From contig CAIYFP010000061.1 of NCBI GenBank assembly GCA_903925515.1, positions 1-26,316 on the forward strand: a stretch of DNA of 26,316 nt, given 5' to 3'. Under the pieces are notes generated by a model. It did no database searches. It saw only the letters and a program-made list of their open reading frames with translations, and was not told the origin of the DNA. Shown here piece after piece: positions 1-7,436 of this stretch; within the stretch, counting starts at the first letter, position 1; each line of letters starts with the position of its first letter. Made by a program: the position numbers and the translations under genes. This DNA is from an uncultured Verrucomicrobiota bacterium. Lineage in GTDB: Bacteria; Verrucomicrobiota; Verrucomicrobiia; Limisphaerales; UBA9464.

Positions 1-113
1 CCCTCGCGCTTGGGATGGATTCCGGCGTCCAGCAGGAGGCCGTGACCCTCGAAATCGACATGCCATGCACTGGCTCCGATGTCGGCGTCGGGGTTCAAGT
101 TCGTTATCAACAT
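1..113 (-). CDS. MBL-fold metallohydrolase, N-terminal fragment (runs off left edge)
   Basis: Reading leftward from an ATG at 113 gives 37 codons with no stop before the window edge. The visible protein begins MLITNLNPDADIGASAW and continues with a strand ending in LLLDAGIHP. The pattern 'IGxSx..V...G..LLLDAGxHP' is the first beta-hairpin of metallo-beta-lactamase-fold enzymes, and it looks most like the beta-CASP/RNase J-like branch. The metal-binding HxHxDH motif would lie outside the window, so catalytic competence cannot be judged. The gene diverges from argC across about 148 bases. No strong ribosome binding site is visible. TTG at the second codon is an alternative start. The family call is inferred from a short N-terminus. 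Confidence 0.55.
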   Translation of the reverse strand, partial: MLITNLNPDADIGASAWHVDFEGHGLLLDAGIHPKRE

Positions 114-261
114 TGGGCGCCATCTTCCCCATCCCCGCCCCCGGGTCGAGCACGGAAAAACCCATGCTGGCCCGTTTCCATTCATCGTTCCCACGCAACC
201 GCCGACGCGACGTCCCTTTTTCCGGGTGGATTCACCCGCCCGGCCCCACCACGATTCGTCC
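114..261. promoter_or_regulatory. Divergent intergenic region between the MBL-fold gene and argC
   Basis: This 148-base gap separates two divergently read genes, so it must hold promoters for both if each has its own. I see no convincing -35/-10 pair, operator or attenuator by eye. An open frame in phase with argC runs back through it to position 79, but its translation lacks any argC-like character before the ATG at 262. Confidence 0.3.
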
Positions 262-1335
262 ATGTCGAAGCGCGTCGCGATCGTCGGTGCAAGCGGTTAC
301 TCCGGCGAGGAACTTGTCCGGTTGATCCTCCACCATCCCCATGCCGACCTCGTTGCCGTCACCTCGCGGCAGTCCGCCGGCCAAACCCTCGCCGCCGTGT
401 TCCCGCGCTTCGCCAGCCATCCCAAGGCGCGCTCCCTTCGCTTTTCCGAGCCCGACGCGGCGGCACTCGCTCGCATCGCCGACGTCGTCTTCCTCGCCTT
501 GCCCCATGGCGTCGCCGCCGAGTTCGCCATCCCGCTCCTCGACGCCGGCCGGGTCGTCATCGACCTCAGCGCCGACTTCCGCCTGCGCAGCGCCGCCACC
601 TACCGGGAGTTTTACGCCCAGGACCACCCGGCGCCGGAACTGCTCGCACGCGCCGTCTATGGCCTGCCCGAGGTGTACCGGGCGGACATCGCGCGCACCC
701 GGCTCGTCGCCTCCCCCGGCTGCTACCCGACCAGCATCCTGCTCCCCCTCATCCCGCTCCTCCGCGCCGGTCTGGTCCGGCCGGCCGGAATCATCGCGGA
801 CTCCATGAGCGGCGTGACCGGCGCGGGCCGCAAGGCCGAGCTGGACTACCTCTTCTGCGAGTGCAACGAGAGCCTCCGCGCCTACGGCGTGCCCAAGCAT
901 CGTCACCTCTCCGAGATCGAGGAGCAGCTCTCCATCGCGGCCGGCTCCCCCGTCGTCATCCAGTTCACCCCGCACCTCGTCCCCGTCAATCGCGGCATCC
1001 ATACCACCCTCTACGTCGCGCCCACACGGCACTTCAACACCCCGGAGGCCGCCGCCGAGCTCGCCCGCGAAATCGCATCCTGCCTCGCCGACGCCTACGC
1101 CAGCGAGCCGTTCGTCCGCCTCCTCGAAGGCAAGGCCCTCCCCGACACCAAGAACGTCGTCGGCACCAACGTCCTCGAGGTCGCGTGGCGCCTCGACCCG
1201 CGGACCGGGCGTCTCCTCCTCCTGTCCGCTCAGGACAACCTCGTCAAGGGCGCCTCCGGCCAGGCAATCCAAAGCCTCAATATCCTCTGCGGCTACCCGG
1301 AAACCGCCGGGCTCATCGGCAGCACCGAACCCTAG
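262..1335 (+). CDS. argC: N-acetyl-gamma-glutamyl-phosphate reductase
   Basis: The enzyme makes N-acetylglutamate semialdehyde from N-acetylglutamyl phosphate using NADPH, the third step of arginine synthesis in the cytoplasm. The 357-residue product matches the long (type 1) ArgC class. It has the N-terminal nucleotide-binding loop GASGYSG at residues 9-15 and the catalytic cysteine C154 in SPGCYPT. Further family signatures are DLSADFRLR (101-109), a PKHRH stretch and FTPHLVPVNRG. The ATG at 262 is chosen because MSKRVAIVGASGYSG is the normal family N-terminus; the frame stays open upstream to 79 but that part looks non-coding. No other arg genes lie beside it: a prenyltransferase follows 78 bases downstream, unlike the common argC-argJ order. 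Confidence 0.95.
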   Translation: MSKRVAIVGASGYSGEELVRLILHHPHADLVAVTSRQSAGQTLAAVFPRFASHPKARSLRFSEPDAAALARIADVVFLALPHGVAAEFAIPLLDAGRVVIDLSADFRLRSAATYREFYAQDHPAPELLARAVYGLPEVYRADIARTRLVASPGCYPTSILLPLIPLLRAGLVRPAGIIADSMSGVTGAGRKAELDYLFCECNESLRAYGVPKHRHLSEIEEQLSIAAGSPVVIQFTPHLVPVNRGIHTTLYVAPTRHFNTPEAAAELAREIASCLADAYASEPFVRLLEGKALPDTKNVVGTNVLEVAWRLDPRTGRLLLLSAQDNLVKGASGQAIQSLNILCGYPETAGLIGSTEP

Positions 1336-1413
1336 CCTCGCCACCGTCGCGCCCGTGCCCGTCCCTTTGGAGTCCTTGAATCCCTCGGCCAAAAGCCGGA
1401 GCCTGCATCCCGA

Positions 1414-2277
1414 ATGGAGGCATCAGGGAGCCCTTCGCCACGGACGCTGCTCGTCATGGGCCGCGTCTCCAATCTTCCGACCGTCTGGAGCAACGCCCTT
1501 TGCGGCTGGCTCCTAGGCGGCGGCGGCTCCATTCCACGCCTCATGGCCTTCGCCCTCGCCGCCAGCGCCCTCTACGTCGGCGGCATGTACCTCAACGACG
1601 CCTTCGACGCCGACTTCGACCGCCAGCACCGCCGCGAACGCCCCATCCCCTCGGGCGCCATCGGCGAGGCCCTCGCATGGCGCATCGGCGGGGCCTTGCT
1701 CGCCGTTGGCACCCTCCTCGCCTCAATCCTCGGGGGGTCCACCGCCCTCCTCGCCGTCCTTCTCGCGCTCTCCATCCTCCTCTACGACGCCGTCCACAAG
1801 GCCGTCGCCTTCTCGCCCGTGATCATGGCCTCGTGCCGGCTCTTGCTCCTCCTGGGCGCCGCCTCCACCAGCAAGGATGGCGTCACCGGCCTCGCCATCT
1901 GGGCCTCCCTGGTCCTTGCCGGCTGGATCGTCGGCCTCTCCTACGTCGCCCGCAGGGAATCCGTGAAGGGTCCCATGGCCGCATGGCCACTCGCCGCACT
2001 TTCCCTGCCGGCCGTCCTCGCCCTCATCGTCCTCGATGGCGACTTCCGTTCGCGCGGCCTCCTCGGGACGGCCATCCTCGCCGCATGGGCCAGCAAGTGC
2101 CTCGTCCATGTCTTCCACCCCACCCAACGCAACATCGGCCGAGGCGTGTCCGGCCTCCTTGCGGGCATCTGCCTCGTGGACCTGCTGGCAGCCGGCACCG
2201 ACGCCGGAACCCACCTCGTGTTCGTCGTCCTGTTCGCCACCTCGCTCCTTGGCCAGCGGTTCATCCCCGCCACATGA
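1414..2277 (+). CDS. UbiA-family prenyltransferase (membrane)
   Basis: This is a 287-residue integral membrane protein of the UbiA superfamily, which transfers a polyprenyl chain to an acceptor. The first Mg-diphosphate motif NDxxDxxxD is present as NDAFDADFD at residues 61-69. The second aspartate-rich site is reduced to YDAVHK at 124-129, as in some EboC-like members. Several hydrophobic helices follow (about 44-60, 90-124, 130-150, 160-175, 190-207, 215-225, 245-285). The N-terminal stretch GRVSNLPTVWSN is typical of the EboC-like branch. The acceptor is unknown and no other ebo genes are adjacent, so I give no gene symbol. A start at 1456 (MGRVSN) is possible; 1414 has a GGAG about 13 bases upstream. 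The stop overlaps the aroK start in an ATGA. Confidence 0.85.
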   Translation: MEASGSPSPRTLLVMGRVSNLPTVWSNALCGWLLGGGGSIPRLMAFALAASALYVGGMYLNDAFDADFDRQHRRERPIPSGAIGEALAWRIGGALLAVGTLLASILGGSTALLAVLLALSILLYDAVHKAVAFSPVIMASCRLLLLLGAASTSKDGVTGLAIWASLVLAGWIVGLSYVARRESVKGPMAAWPLAALSLPAVLALIVLDGDFRSRGLLGTAILAAWASKCLVHVFHPTQRNIGRGVSGLLAGICLVDLLAAGTDAGTHLVFVVLFATSLLGQRFIPAT

Positions 2278-2861
2278 CCTCGCTCTCCCCAGCCCCCCCC
2301 TCCCCAGCCCCGCGCCCCGCGTCCCCGCTGCCCGCACCGCCGCACCGCAACGTCGCCCTCGTCGGCTTCATGGGCGCCGGCAAAACCACCGTCGGCGCCA
2401 TCCTCGCCCAGTTGCTCGGGTTCGAGTTCCTCGACACCGACAAGGTCATCGAGCAACGCCAAGGCCGCCGCGTCGCCGACATCTTCGCCAAGGAGGGCGA
2501 GGTCCACTTCCGAGCCCTTGAATCCAGCCTTTGCTCCGAGCTGGAGGGCGTATCCCACAAGGTCATCGCCACCGGCGGCGGCCTCCCCGTCAACCCCGCC
2601 AACATGGAGTCCCTCCGCCGCCATGCCTTCGTCGCATGTCTCTGGGCCTCCCCCGAGACCATCCACGGCCGCGTCCGGACCCAGCATCACCGCCCCCTCC
2701 TCCAAGCCGAGGACCCCCTCGGCCGCATCCGCGACCTGCTCGCCCGACGCACCCCGGCCTACAAGGGCGCCGACCTCATTGTCGGCGTTGATTACCGCTC
2801 CCCTGTCGAAACCGCGCGCCTGATCGCCAAGGCCTTTCGCCATGGAACCCGCGACGCCTGA
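2274..2861 (+). CDS. aroK: Shikimate kinase
   Basis: The enzyme phosphorylates shikimate at the 3-position with ATP in aromatic amino acid synthesis. The 195-residue product has the Walker A loop GFMGAGKTT (31-39), the shikimate-binding aspartates in DTDKVIE (D54, D56), R80, the glycine triplet ATGGG (99-103), the lid arginine in HRPLL (R140) and the adenine-loop stretch LLARRTPAY (155-163). The first 24 residues are a Pro/Ala/Ser-rich extension before the usual family start, so an internal start is conceivable, though no other ATG lies before the Walker loop. The ATG overlaps the upstream prenyltransferase stop by four bases and the 3' end overlaps queG by 20 bases, which suggests translational coupling. 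Confidence 0.95.
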   Translation: MTSLSPAPPSPAPRPASPLPAPPHRNVALVGFMGAGKTTVGAILAQLLGFEFLDTDKVIEQRQGRRVADIFAKEGEVHFRALESSLCSELEGVSHKVIATGGGLPVNPANMESLRRHAFVACLWASPETIHGRVRTQHHRPLLQAEDPLGRIRDLLARRTPAYKGADLIVGVDYRSPVETARLIAKAFRHGTRDA

Positions 2862-3930
2862 GGCCTCCCTTTCCGAACGTCTCAAGGCCGAGGCCCTGCG
2901 CCACGGCTTCGTCGCCTGCCGCATCACGTCCGCCCGCCCGCCCGAATCCGCTCCACGCTTCCGCAAGGCCCTCACCGAGGGACGTCACGGCGAGATGTCA
3001 TGGCTCGAACGCAACGCCGACAAGCGCTGCAACCCAAACCTCGTCCTCCCGGGCGCACGTTCCGTCGTCGTCCTGGCCGTCGCCTACGATCATGGCCCGC
3101 CCCCACCGCCCGGCACCCGTCATGGAACCGTCGCACGTTACGCCCGCGGCACGGATTACCACGAGGTCATGGGCCCGGCCCTTGCTGCCCTCTCGGCATG
3201 GCTAGACGAACATGCCAGGCCCGCGTCGCGCTCGCTCTGGTACGTGGACACCGGTCCCATCCTCGAACGCGACCTTGCCCAACGCGCCGGCATCGGGTTC
3301 GTCGGCAAGCACACCGGCCTCGTCTCGCGGTCCGCGGGCAACTGGTTCCTCCTCGGCGAGATTCTTACGCAGGCCGACCTGCCCCCGGACCCACCGGAAC
3401 CCAACCGGTGCGGACGCTGCACCCGCTGCCTCGACGCGTGCCCGACCGGCGCCCTGCCCGCCCCCTTCACCCTCGATGCTCGCCTGTGCATCTCCTACCT
3501 CACCATCGAGCTCAAGGGATCCATCCCGGAACCCCTGCGCCCACTCGTCGGCAACCGCATCTTCGGCTGCGACGACTGCCTCGCCGTCTGCCCATGGAAC
3601 CGCTTCGCGGCGGAAGCCTCCCTCCTTTCACCCGGGCGTCGCCCAGACCTCGCCTTCCCCTCCCTCGCCGGGTGGCTCGTCCTGGACGACACCCAATTCA
3701 AGTCCCTCTTCCAGGGCACGCCCATCCTCCGCACCAAGCGGCGCGGCCTCCTCCGGAACGTCGCCGTCGCCATGGGCAACACCGGCGACGCCGCCGACCT
3801 CCCCGCCCTGCGACGGGCCGCAGCCGACCCTGAGCCGCTCGTCGCCGAGCACGCCGAGTGGGCCATCCAACAAATCCTCCGCAGAACCCATGGCGCCGTC
3901 CCCCATGCATTCCAACATCCCGGCCCTTGA
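2842..3930 (+). CDS. queG: Epoxyqueuosine reductase
   Basis: QueG reduces epoxyqueuosine to queuosine in tRNA, using cobalamin and two [4Fe-4S] clusters. The 362-residue product has the N-terminal DUF1730 part (HGEMSWLERN, PGARSVVVLAVAY), the conserved catalytic aspartate region VDTGPILERDLAQRAGIGF (D136), the cluster cysteines CGRCTRCLDAC (C190, C193, C196, C200), C216, and CDDCLAVCPWNR (C243, C246, C250). A HEAT-like repeat at the C-terminus (RRAAADPEPLVAEHAEWAIQQI minus its ends) fits tRNA binding. Length and order are normal. The gene overlaps aroK upstream and the LOG gene downstream. No other queuosine genes are in the window. Confidence 0.93.
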   Translation: MEPATPEASLSERLKAEALRHGFVACRITSARPPESAPRFRKALTEGRHGEMSWLERNADKRCNPNLVLPGARSVVVLAVAYDHGPPPPPGTRHGTVARYARGTDYHEVMGPALAALSAWLDEHARPASRSLWYVDTGPILERDLAQRAGIGFVGKHTGLVSRSAGNWFLLGEILTQADLPPDPPEPNRCGRCTRCLDACPTGALPAPFTLDARLCISYLTIELKGSIPEPLRPLVGNRIFGCDDCLAVCPWNRFAAEASLLSPGRRPDLAFPSLAGWLVLDDTQFKSLFQGTPILRTKRRGLLRNVAVAMGNTGDAADLPALRRAAADPEPLVAEHAEWAIQQILRRTHGAVPHAFQHPGP

Positions 3931-4507
3931 TCCCCCAGCCGCACGCCCGCGCCGCGTCTGCGTCTTCGCCGCATCCAGCGCCCGCATCCCCGCACGCTAC
4001 ACCGACGCCGCCCGCGACTTCGGCCATGGCCTCGCCCGGGCCGGGATCACCGTCGTGTTCGGAGGCGGTTCCCATGGCTGCATGGGCGCGCTGGCCGACG
4101 GCGTCCTTGCTGCCAACGGCCGCCTCGTGGGCATCATGCCCGTCTTCATGCGCGAGCGCGAATGGGCCCACCCCGGCGTCCGCGAATGGGTCTGGACCGA
4201 GGACCTGTCCGAACGGCAACGCGAGATGCTCAAGGGCACCGACGCCCTCGTCACCCTCCCGGGAGGTTGCGGCACCCTCGAGGAAGTCGCCGAGGTCCTC
4301 ACCCTCAAGCGCCTCGGCCTCTTCCACGGGCGCATCATCCTCGCCAACCAACACGGATTCTGGGACCCCCTCGTCTCATGGCTCGACCGATGCATCGCTG
4401 AAGGCTTCATGGAGCCCGGCCATCGACACCTCTGGACCGTAACGCCGGACGTGACCGGGACGCTCCGTGCCCTCGGCATCGCCATCGATGCTGAAACGGG
4501 GCCTTGA
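3905..4507 (+). CDS. LOG-family (TIGR00730) nucleoside 5'-monophosphate phosphoribohydrolase
   Basis: The 200-residue protein belongs to the lysine-decarboxylase-like/LOG family, whose characterised members release a base from (cytokinin) riboside 5'-monophosphates. It contains the two family signatures: FGGGSHGCMGALADG (52-66) and PGGCGTLEE (119-127), the canonical PGGxGTxxE active-site motif, with R104 in the LSERQREM helix. The start at 3905 overlaps queG by 26 bases; an in-frame ATG at 3890 would add five residues. The true substrate in bacteria without cytokinin biology is usually unproven, so the call is to the family and not to cytokinin activation. It is the last gene of the argC-side rightward block. 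Confidence 0.9.
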   Translation: MHSNIPALDPPAARPRRVCVFAASSARIPARYTDAARDFGHGLARAGITVVFGGGSHGCMGALADGVLAANGRLVGIMPVFMREREWAHPGVREWVWTEDLSERQREMLKGTDALVTLPGGCGTLEEVAEVLTLKRLGLFHGRIILANQHGFWDPLVSWLDRCIAEGFMEPGHRHLWTVTPDVTGTLRALGIAIDAETGP

Positions 4508-4528
4508 CCGGGGCAGGCTCGGATCCAA

Positions 4529-4574
4529 TCCCCGCATGCGCCACGAAGCGGCGGGGACCGCCCGCAACGCGGGC
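4529..4574. terminator. Two adjacent hairpins between convergent genes (possible bidirectional terminator)
   Basis: Between the LOG gene stop (4507) and the SIS gene stop (4582) there are two perfect stems. The first is TCCCCGC (4529-4535) pairing with GCGGGGA (4551-4557). The second is GCCCGC (4560-4565) pairing with GCGGGC (4569-4574) around an AAC loop. No T-run follows on either strand, so intrinsic termination is only suggested by position. Confidence 0.4.
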
Positions 4575-4581
4575 CGGCCCC

Positions 4582-5313
4582 TCACAGGTGCGGCATCCGC
4601 CCCACGTGCTTGGCCAGATGACGCGCGTTCTCCGCTTCCCCGGCCCCGTTGCTGCTTAGGTACACCTCGGGCGTCCATCCTCGTTCCAGTGCCCGCGACG
4701 CCGCCTCCAGCACCAACGCCTGCACCAACGCCGCCCCCACCGCCGTCGAGGTCGCCCCCATCACCAGCCCCGGCGTCACCTCCACCGCCGCATCCCCCTC
4801 CACCCCCGCGTTGTCCAGCACCACGTCCGCAACCTCGAACAACCGCTTCCCGGAGGCATGCCGCGACCCGTGCGCCCGCGCATGACGCAACGACGTGCAC
4901 GCCACCACCCGGGCCCCTCGCTCCTTCCCTTTCAACGCCAGCTCGACCGGCACCGCGTTCCGGCCCGAGTTCGACACCACCAGCAACACGTCGCCTACCC
5001 CCACCCCGTACCGCTCCAGCATCGCCGCCGCACGCCCCGTCTCTCGTTCATGCCCCGACGACCGGCTCGCCGACCGGTGCAACATCAAGTCCTCGTCCAG
5101 CATCGGCACCGCCCGCACCAGCCCCCCGGCCCGGTAGAACAACTCCAGCGCCAGCAAATGCGAATGTCCTGTTCCGGCCGCATACAACCCATGCCCGCCC
5201 ACCAGCGCATCCGCCACCCAGCCTGCCGCACGCCCCAACGCCTCGCGCTGCCCCGTCAACGCCCCCTCCAACTGCCCCTGCACCACGGCAAGGTATCGTT
5301 CCACCACGTCCAT
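4582..5313 (-). CDS. SIS-domain sugar isomerase-like protein
   Basis: The 243-residue protein is a sugar-isomerase (SIS) domain protein of the 'sugar isomerase domain-containing' (PRK02947/UPF0309-like) type. The phosphosugar-binding fold is seen in YAAGTGHSHLLALELFYRAG (44-63), the segment LVVSNSGRNAVPVELALKGK (111-130) with the SxSGxx loop, and RVVACTSLRHA (135-145). PGLVMGATSTAVGAALVQAL (181-200) forms the C-terminal helix. Members bind or isomerise phosphorylated amino sugars; the exact substrate cannot be read from sequence. The gene converges with the LOG gene and is followed upstream, 63 bases away, by the CBM9-like gene on the same strand, so the two may share a transcript. Confidence 0.85.
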   Translation of the reverse strand: MDVVERYLAVVQGQLEGALTGQREALGRAAGWVADALVGGHGLYAAGTGHSHLLALELFYRAGGLVRAVPMLDEDLMLHRSASRSSGHERETGRAAAMLERYGVGVGDVLLVVSNSGRNAVPVELALKGKERGARVVACTSLRHARAHGSRHASGKRLFEVADVVLDNAGVEGDAAVEVTPGLVMGATSTAVGAALVQALVLEAASRALERGWTPEVYLSSNGAGEAENARHLAKHVGRMPHL

Positions 5314-5376
5314 GGCCCATCCTCACCCCAAACCCATCCTCCATCCCAGCCCGTTTCAACCGGCCTTGGCCCCACC

Positions 5377-6297
5377 TCAACGGCCCCGCCCAGCCCCCTC
5401 CCCCGTCACCCCGGCCACCGCGGTCGAAAACCGCACCCTCACGAAGCACTCCGGGATGTGCGAGTCCCAAACCCCGTGCCGCGTCCACGTCCAGCCACCC
5501 GAGTCCCTCGCAGGCACCGGCTCCTTCGTCGTGTTGAACCGCGAGAAATCCATCCGCCACTCGTCCCCGTCCCTGGGTGGCAACGAACGGCCGTCCGCCT
5601 TCGCCAGCCATTCCATCCCCTTCCACGGCAACGCAACCTCCACCGTCCAGCCCCGGTCCACGTCCGTGTCGTCGTTCAATGTCCCCTCCACCCCCACCGC
5701 CGTCCGCAGCCCCGGAAACGTCCACTCGAAGCTCCCCAGTCGCGGCCCACGCGGATGCGTGTTGAACCCCACCCCGTTGAAGCCCTGCATCCGCTTCCTG
5801 GAAAACTCCGGCACCGCCTCGAACCCGCCCTTCTCATGGGCGTCCGCCCACACGAAGAACGCCTCGTACCGCGTGTTGTACGCGTTCAGCTCCAGCTCGT
5901 AGTACGCATCCCGCCCCGCGATGAACACCTCCACGTCGTTGTCGTAATAGATCGGGTCGTTGCGGTTCTTGAACCGTGCCCGCACCCGCGGCTCCTCCAC
6001 CCGAAACCCCACGTACAGATTCTCGTCGTCCCAGCACACCTGCGCGCGCGTGTCATGCCGCACCCTGTCCCCCGTGATGATGTCCCGGAACCGTGGCGAC
6101 TCCGCCGCCCGACGCCATGCCTCCTCGTCCAAACGCCCGTCCACCACCACCTTGCCCGCCGCACGTCTCGCCGTGTAGCGCTCCACATCCGATTCCGGGC
6201 ACGGAAACCGCGGTCCCGTCGGGGGCTCCGCCCCGATGGCCCATCCCATGCAACATCCCCAAAAAACCGCCCTGCCAACCCTGCTCGTCCACTTCAC
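5377..6297 (-). CDS. Secreted carbohydrate-binding family 9 (CBM9)-like protein
   Basis: The product (306 residues from the chosen start) is a CBM9-like beta-sandwich protein. Family features in order are VVDGRLDEEAWRRA, ICWDDENLYVGFRVEEP-type strand (here VCWDDENLYVGFRVEEP), YYDNDVEVFI, YYELELNAYNT, GWTVEVALPWKGM and WRMDFSRFN. Such proteins are exported and are thought to bind sugars or polysaccharides; no hydrolase domain is attached. The frame is open back to an ATG at 6384, but a GTG at 6297 is preferred. It has GGAAGGG eight bases upstream, and it gives a clean signal peptide (KWTSRVGRAVFWGCCMGWA, cleavage near AIGA/EPP). The longer form would put about 29 polar residues in front of that signal. 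ATG codons at 6330 and 6324 are alternatives. Confidence 0.8.
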   Translation of the reverse strand: MKWTSRVGRAVFWGCCMGWAIGAEPPTGPRFPCPESDVERYTARRAAGKVVVDGRLDEEAWRRAAESPRFRDIITGDRVRHDTRAQVCWDDENLYVGFRVEEPRVRARFKNRNDPIYYDNDVEVFIAGRDAYYELELNAYNTRYEAFFVWADAHEKGGFEAVPEFSRKRMQGFNGVGFNTHPRGPRLGSFEWTFPGLRTAVGVEGTLNDDTDVDRGWTVEVALPWKGMEWLAKADGRSLPPRDGDEWRMDFSRFNTTKEPVPARDSGGWTWTRHGVWDSHIPECFVRVRFSTAVAGVTGEGAGRGR

Positions 6298-6305
6298 GAA
6301 CCAGA

Positions 6306-6312
6306 CCCTTCC
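6306..6312 (-). promoter_or_regulatory. Ribosome binding site deciding the GTG start of the CBM9-like gene
   Basis: Read leftward, GGAAGGG stands eight bases before the GTG at 6297. None of the upstream ATG alternatives has a comparable purine-rich match at a normal spacing, so this site decides the start. Confidence 0.55.
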
Positions 6313-6323
6313 AGCCGGACCCA

Positions 6324-6551
6324 TCACCATGAAAACGGAAAAACCATCCCGGGCGGTCCTTCCCGTCGTCCCCATGGTGCCCAAGCTTGCTCATTCGGCG
6401 GCATGGACGACATGGCCCGCAAGGCCTCGCTCAGACGTTCCAACTGCCTTCGGATCCCGTCGATTCCCCGGCCTTGCTCCACCACCATGGCGTTCCATTT
6501 GTCCACGTGGCGTCCCATGTGCGCCCATGCCGTCTGGCGCGCGCCAACCAT
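6324..6551 (-). CDS. Hypothetical small protein, doubtful
   Basis: A 75-codon frame reads leftward and ends 26 bases before the GTG start of the CBM9-like gene. I do not recognise it. Residues about 15-47 look like a charged amphipathic helix (DKWNAMVVEQGRGIDGIRRQ followed by LERLSEALRAM), which is more protein-like than the other frames here, and the position would suit a coupled leader or small partner gene. A GGAGGA lies directly against the ATG, too close for normal use; the ATG at codon 12 is an alternative. It may be a remnant or chance frame in GC-rich DNA. Confidence 0.3.
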   Translation of the reverse strand: MVGARQTAWAHMGRHVDKWNAMVVEQGRGIDGIRRQLERLSEALRAMSSMPPNEQAWAPWGRREGPPGMVFPFSW

Positions 6552-7021
6552 TCCTCCGCCGGGCCCTGTCGTCGGGCAAAGCCGGAGCCAACCACGGGAG
6601 CGGCAACAAGGATGCCGTCACCCACGGCTCCTGAGCCGTCGCAGGGCACGATTCCTCCGGCATCCGCCCGCCCTCGCTTGTGTCGAACGAGGCGCCAGTG
6701 ACCAGCAGAGCCGCAGCGGCCTGTGAGGTCAGAGCCGCGCCGTGGGACGCAAAACGAGCCGCAGCCCCTCGGGTTGCCCCGAGAAGACCCCCGGGCTTTG
6801 ATGGAGCAACCCAATGCCTGCGATGGATGAGACACGACACGATCGCGCTGGAAGACCAGGATCACCCAGGGATGGATCGCGGGACTGAAGGGAGGGTTGA
6901 GCGCCGTAAAACGATGCTCTCGGAGATTAATCACGCCGGAGTGTCTCCAGATGCCACCTTGCCTCCGCGCCGGGAGGCGAATCCGCCTGTCCTTCGCAAT
7001 TCACTGAACCAATAAACGGCG

Positions 7022-7225
7022 GTCAACGAGGGCTTGAAGGCAAGGAAACGGCCGTTCCATCAAGGCCATGGGGTCCGGTGGGATCCATCCGAGATCCCAC
7101 CCCGCAAGTGAGGCCGGCATGGGCCGTCCAGGTTGTAGGCCGGGTGCCCTGACCCGGCGGAAACGTGGCAGAACACCGTCTCGGCTCGGGCTGCATCACG
7201 TCCAGCGGCAGGATGCCGCTGCCAC
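7022..7225 (+). repeat. Interspersed repeat R1, copy A
   Basis: This 204-base segment aligns end to end with 8923-9125 in the same orientation. Shared blocks include GTCAA-GAGGGCTT, CCATCAAGG, GTTGTAGGCCGGGTGCCCT, ACCCGGCGGAAACGTG, CCGTCTCGGCTC and ATCACGTCCAGCGGCAGGAT. It contains two hairpins: CCGGGT/ACCCGG (7140-7157) and AGCGGCA/TGCCGCT (about 7204-7220). It has no coding frame of its own and resembles REP-like intergenic repeats. Confidence 0.8.
7140..7157. repeat. R1 hairpin, CCGGGT/ACCCGG version
   Basis: A perfect six-base-pair stem with loop GCCCTG. The same stem occurs in copy B at 9042-9059 with loop GCCCTC. The inverted unit at 7263-7280 has a paired base change in both arms. Confidence 0.75.
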
Positions 7226-7262
7226 GCTGCCCCCGACGTCCGGAGGTACGGCATCCTCGCCG

Positions 7263-7280
7263 CCGCGTGAGGGCACGCGG
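7263..7280. repeat. Inverted R1 hairpin unit, CCGCGT/ACGCGG version
   Basis: Read on the minus strand, 7261-7285 matches the core GTAGGCCGNGTGCCCT of R1 at 7135-7159. The stem is CCGCGT pairing with ACGCGG around a six-base loop. Relative to the other copies, the fourth stem position is C instead of G, and its partner is G instead of C, so pairing is kept. Confidence 0.7.
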
Positions 7281-7377
7281 CCTACAGCACGGGGTGGAGC
7301 CTCTCCTCCACCTGAGGGTTTGACTGATCCCACCCCCCGCCGTTTTTTGGCTGAAAACATCGAGGCCCCAAGGCAAC

Positions 7378-7410
7378 AAAAAAGGCGTGCCCTCTTTCGG
7401 GGGACACGCC
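7378..7410 (-). terminator. Intrinsic terminator of the PEP-CTERM gene
   Basis: Read leftward, GGCGTG-T-CCC, a CCGAAAGA loop, then GGG-CACGCC form a strong stem with one bulged T, directly followed by TTTTTTG. It starts 26 bases after the stop codon of the gene at 7437. This is the clearest intrinsic terminator in the window. Confidence 0.8.
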
Positions 7411-7436
7411 CTACCTGTGAATTTTCCGGGAGAGAG

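Larger units (their letters stand above)
6552..7436. other. 885-base region without a recognised gene
   Basis: No frame on either strand gives a recognisable protein. The stretch holds the first copy of repeat R1 (7022-7225), an inverted hairpin unit (7263-7280), a 7-base-pair hairpin GGTGGAG/CTCCACC around 7293-7312, and the terminator of the PEP-CTERM gene. The part 6560-6960 is less GC-rich than its surroundings in places and looks like decayed sequence. Confidence 0.6.

Noticed and set aside
1414..2277. Membership of an ebo-type cluster for the UbiA-like gene
   Set aside because: The protein is EboC-like, but no eboA, B, D or F-like gene is adjacent; the sugar isomerase at 11000 is too far away to count.
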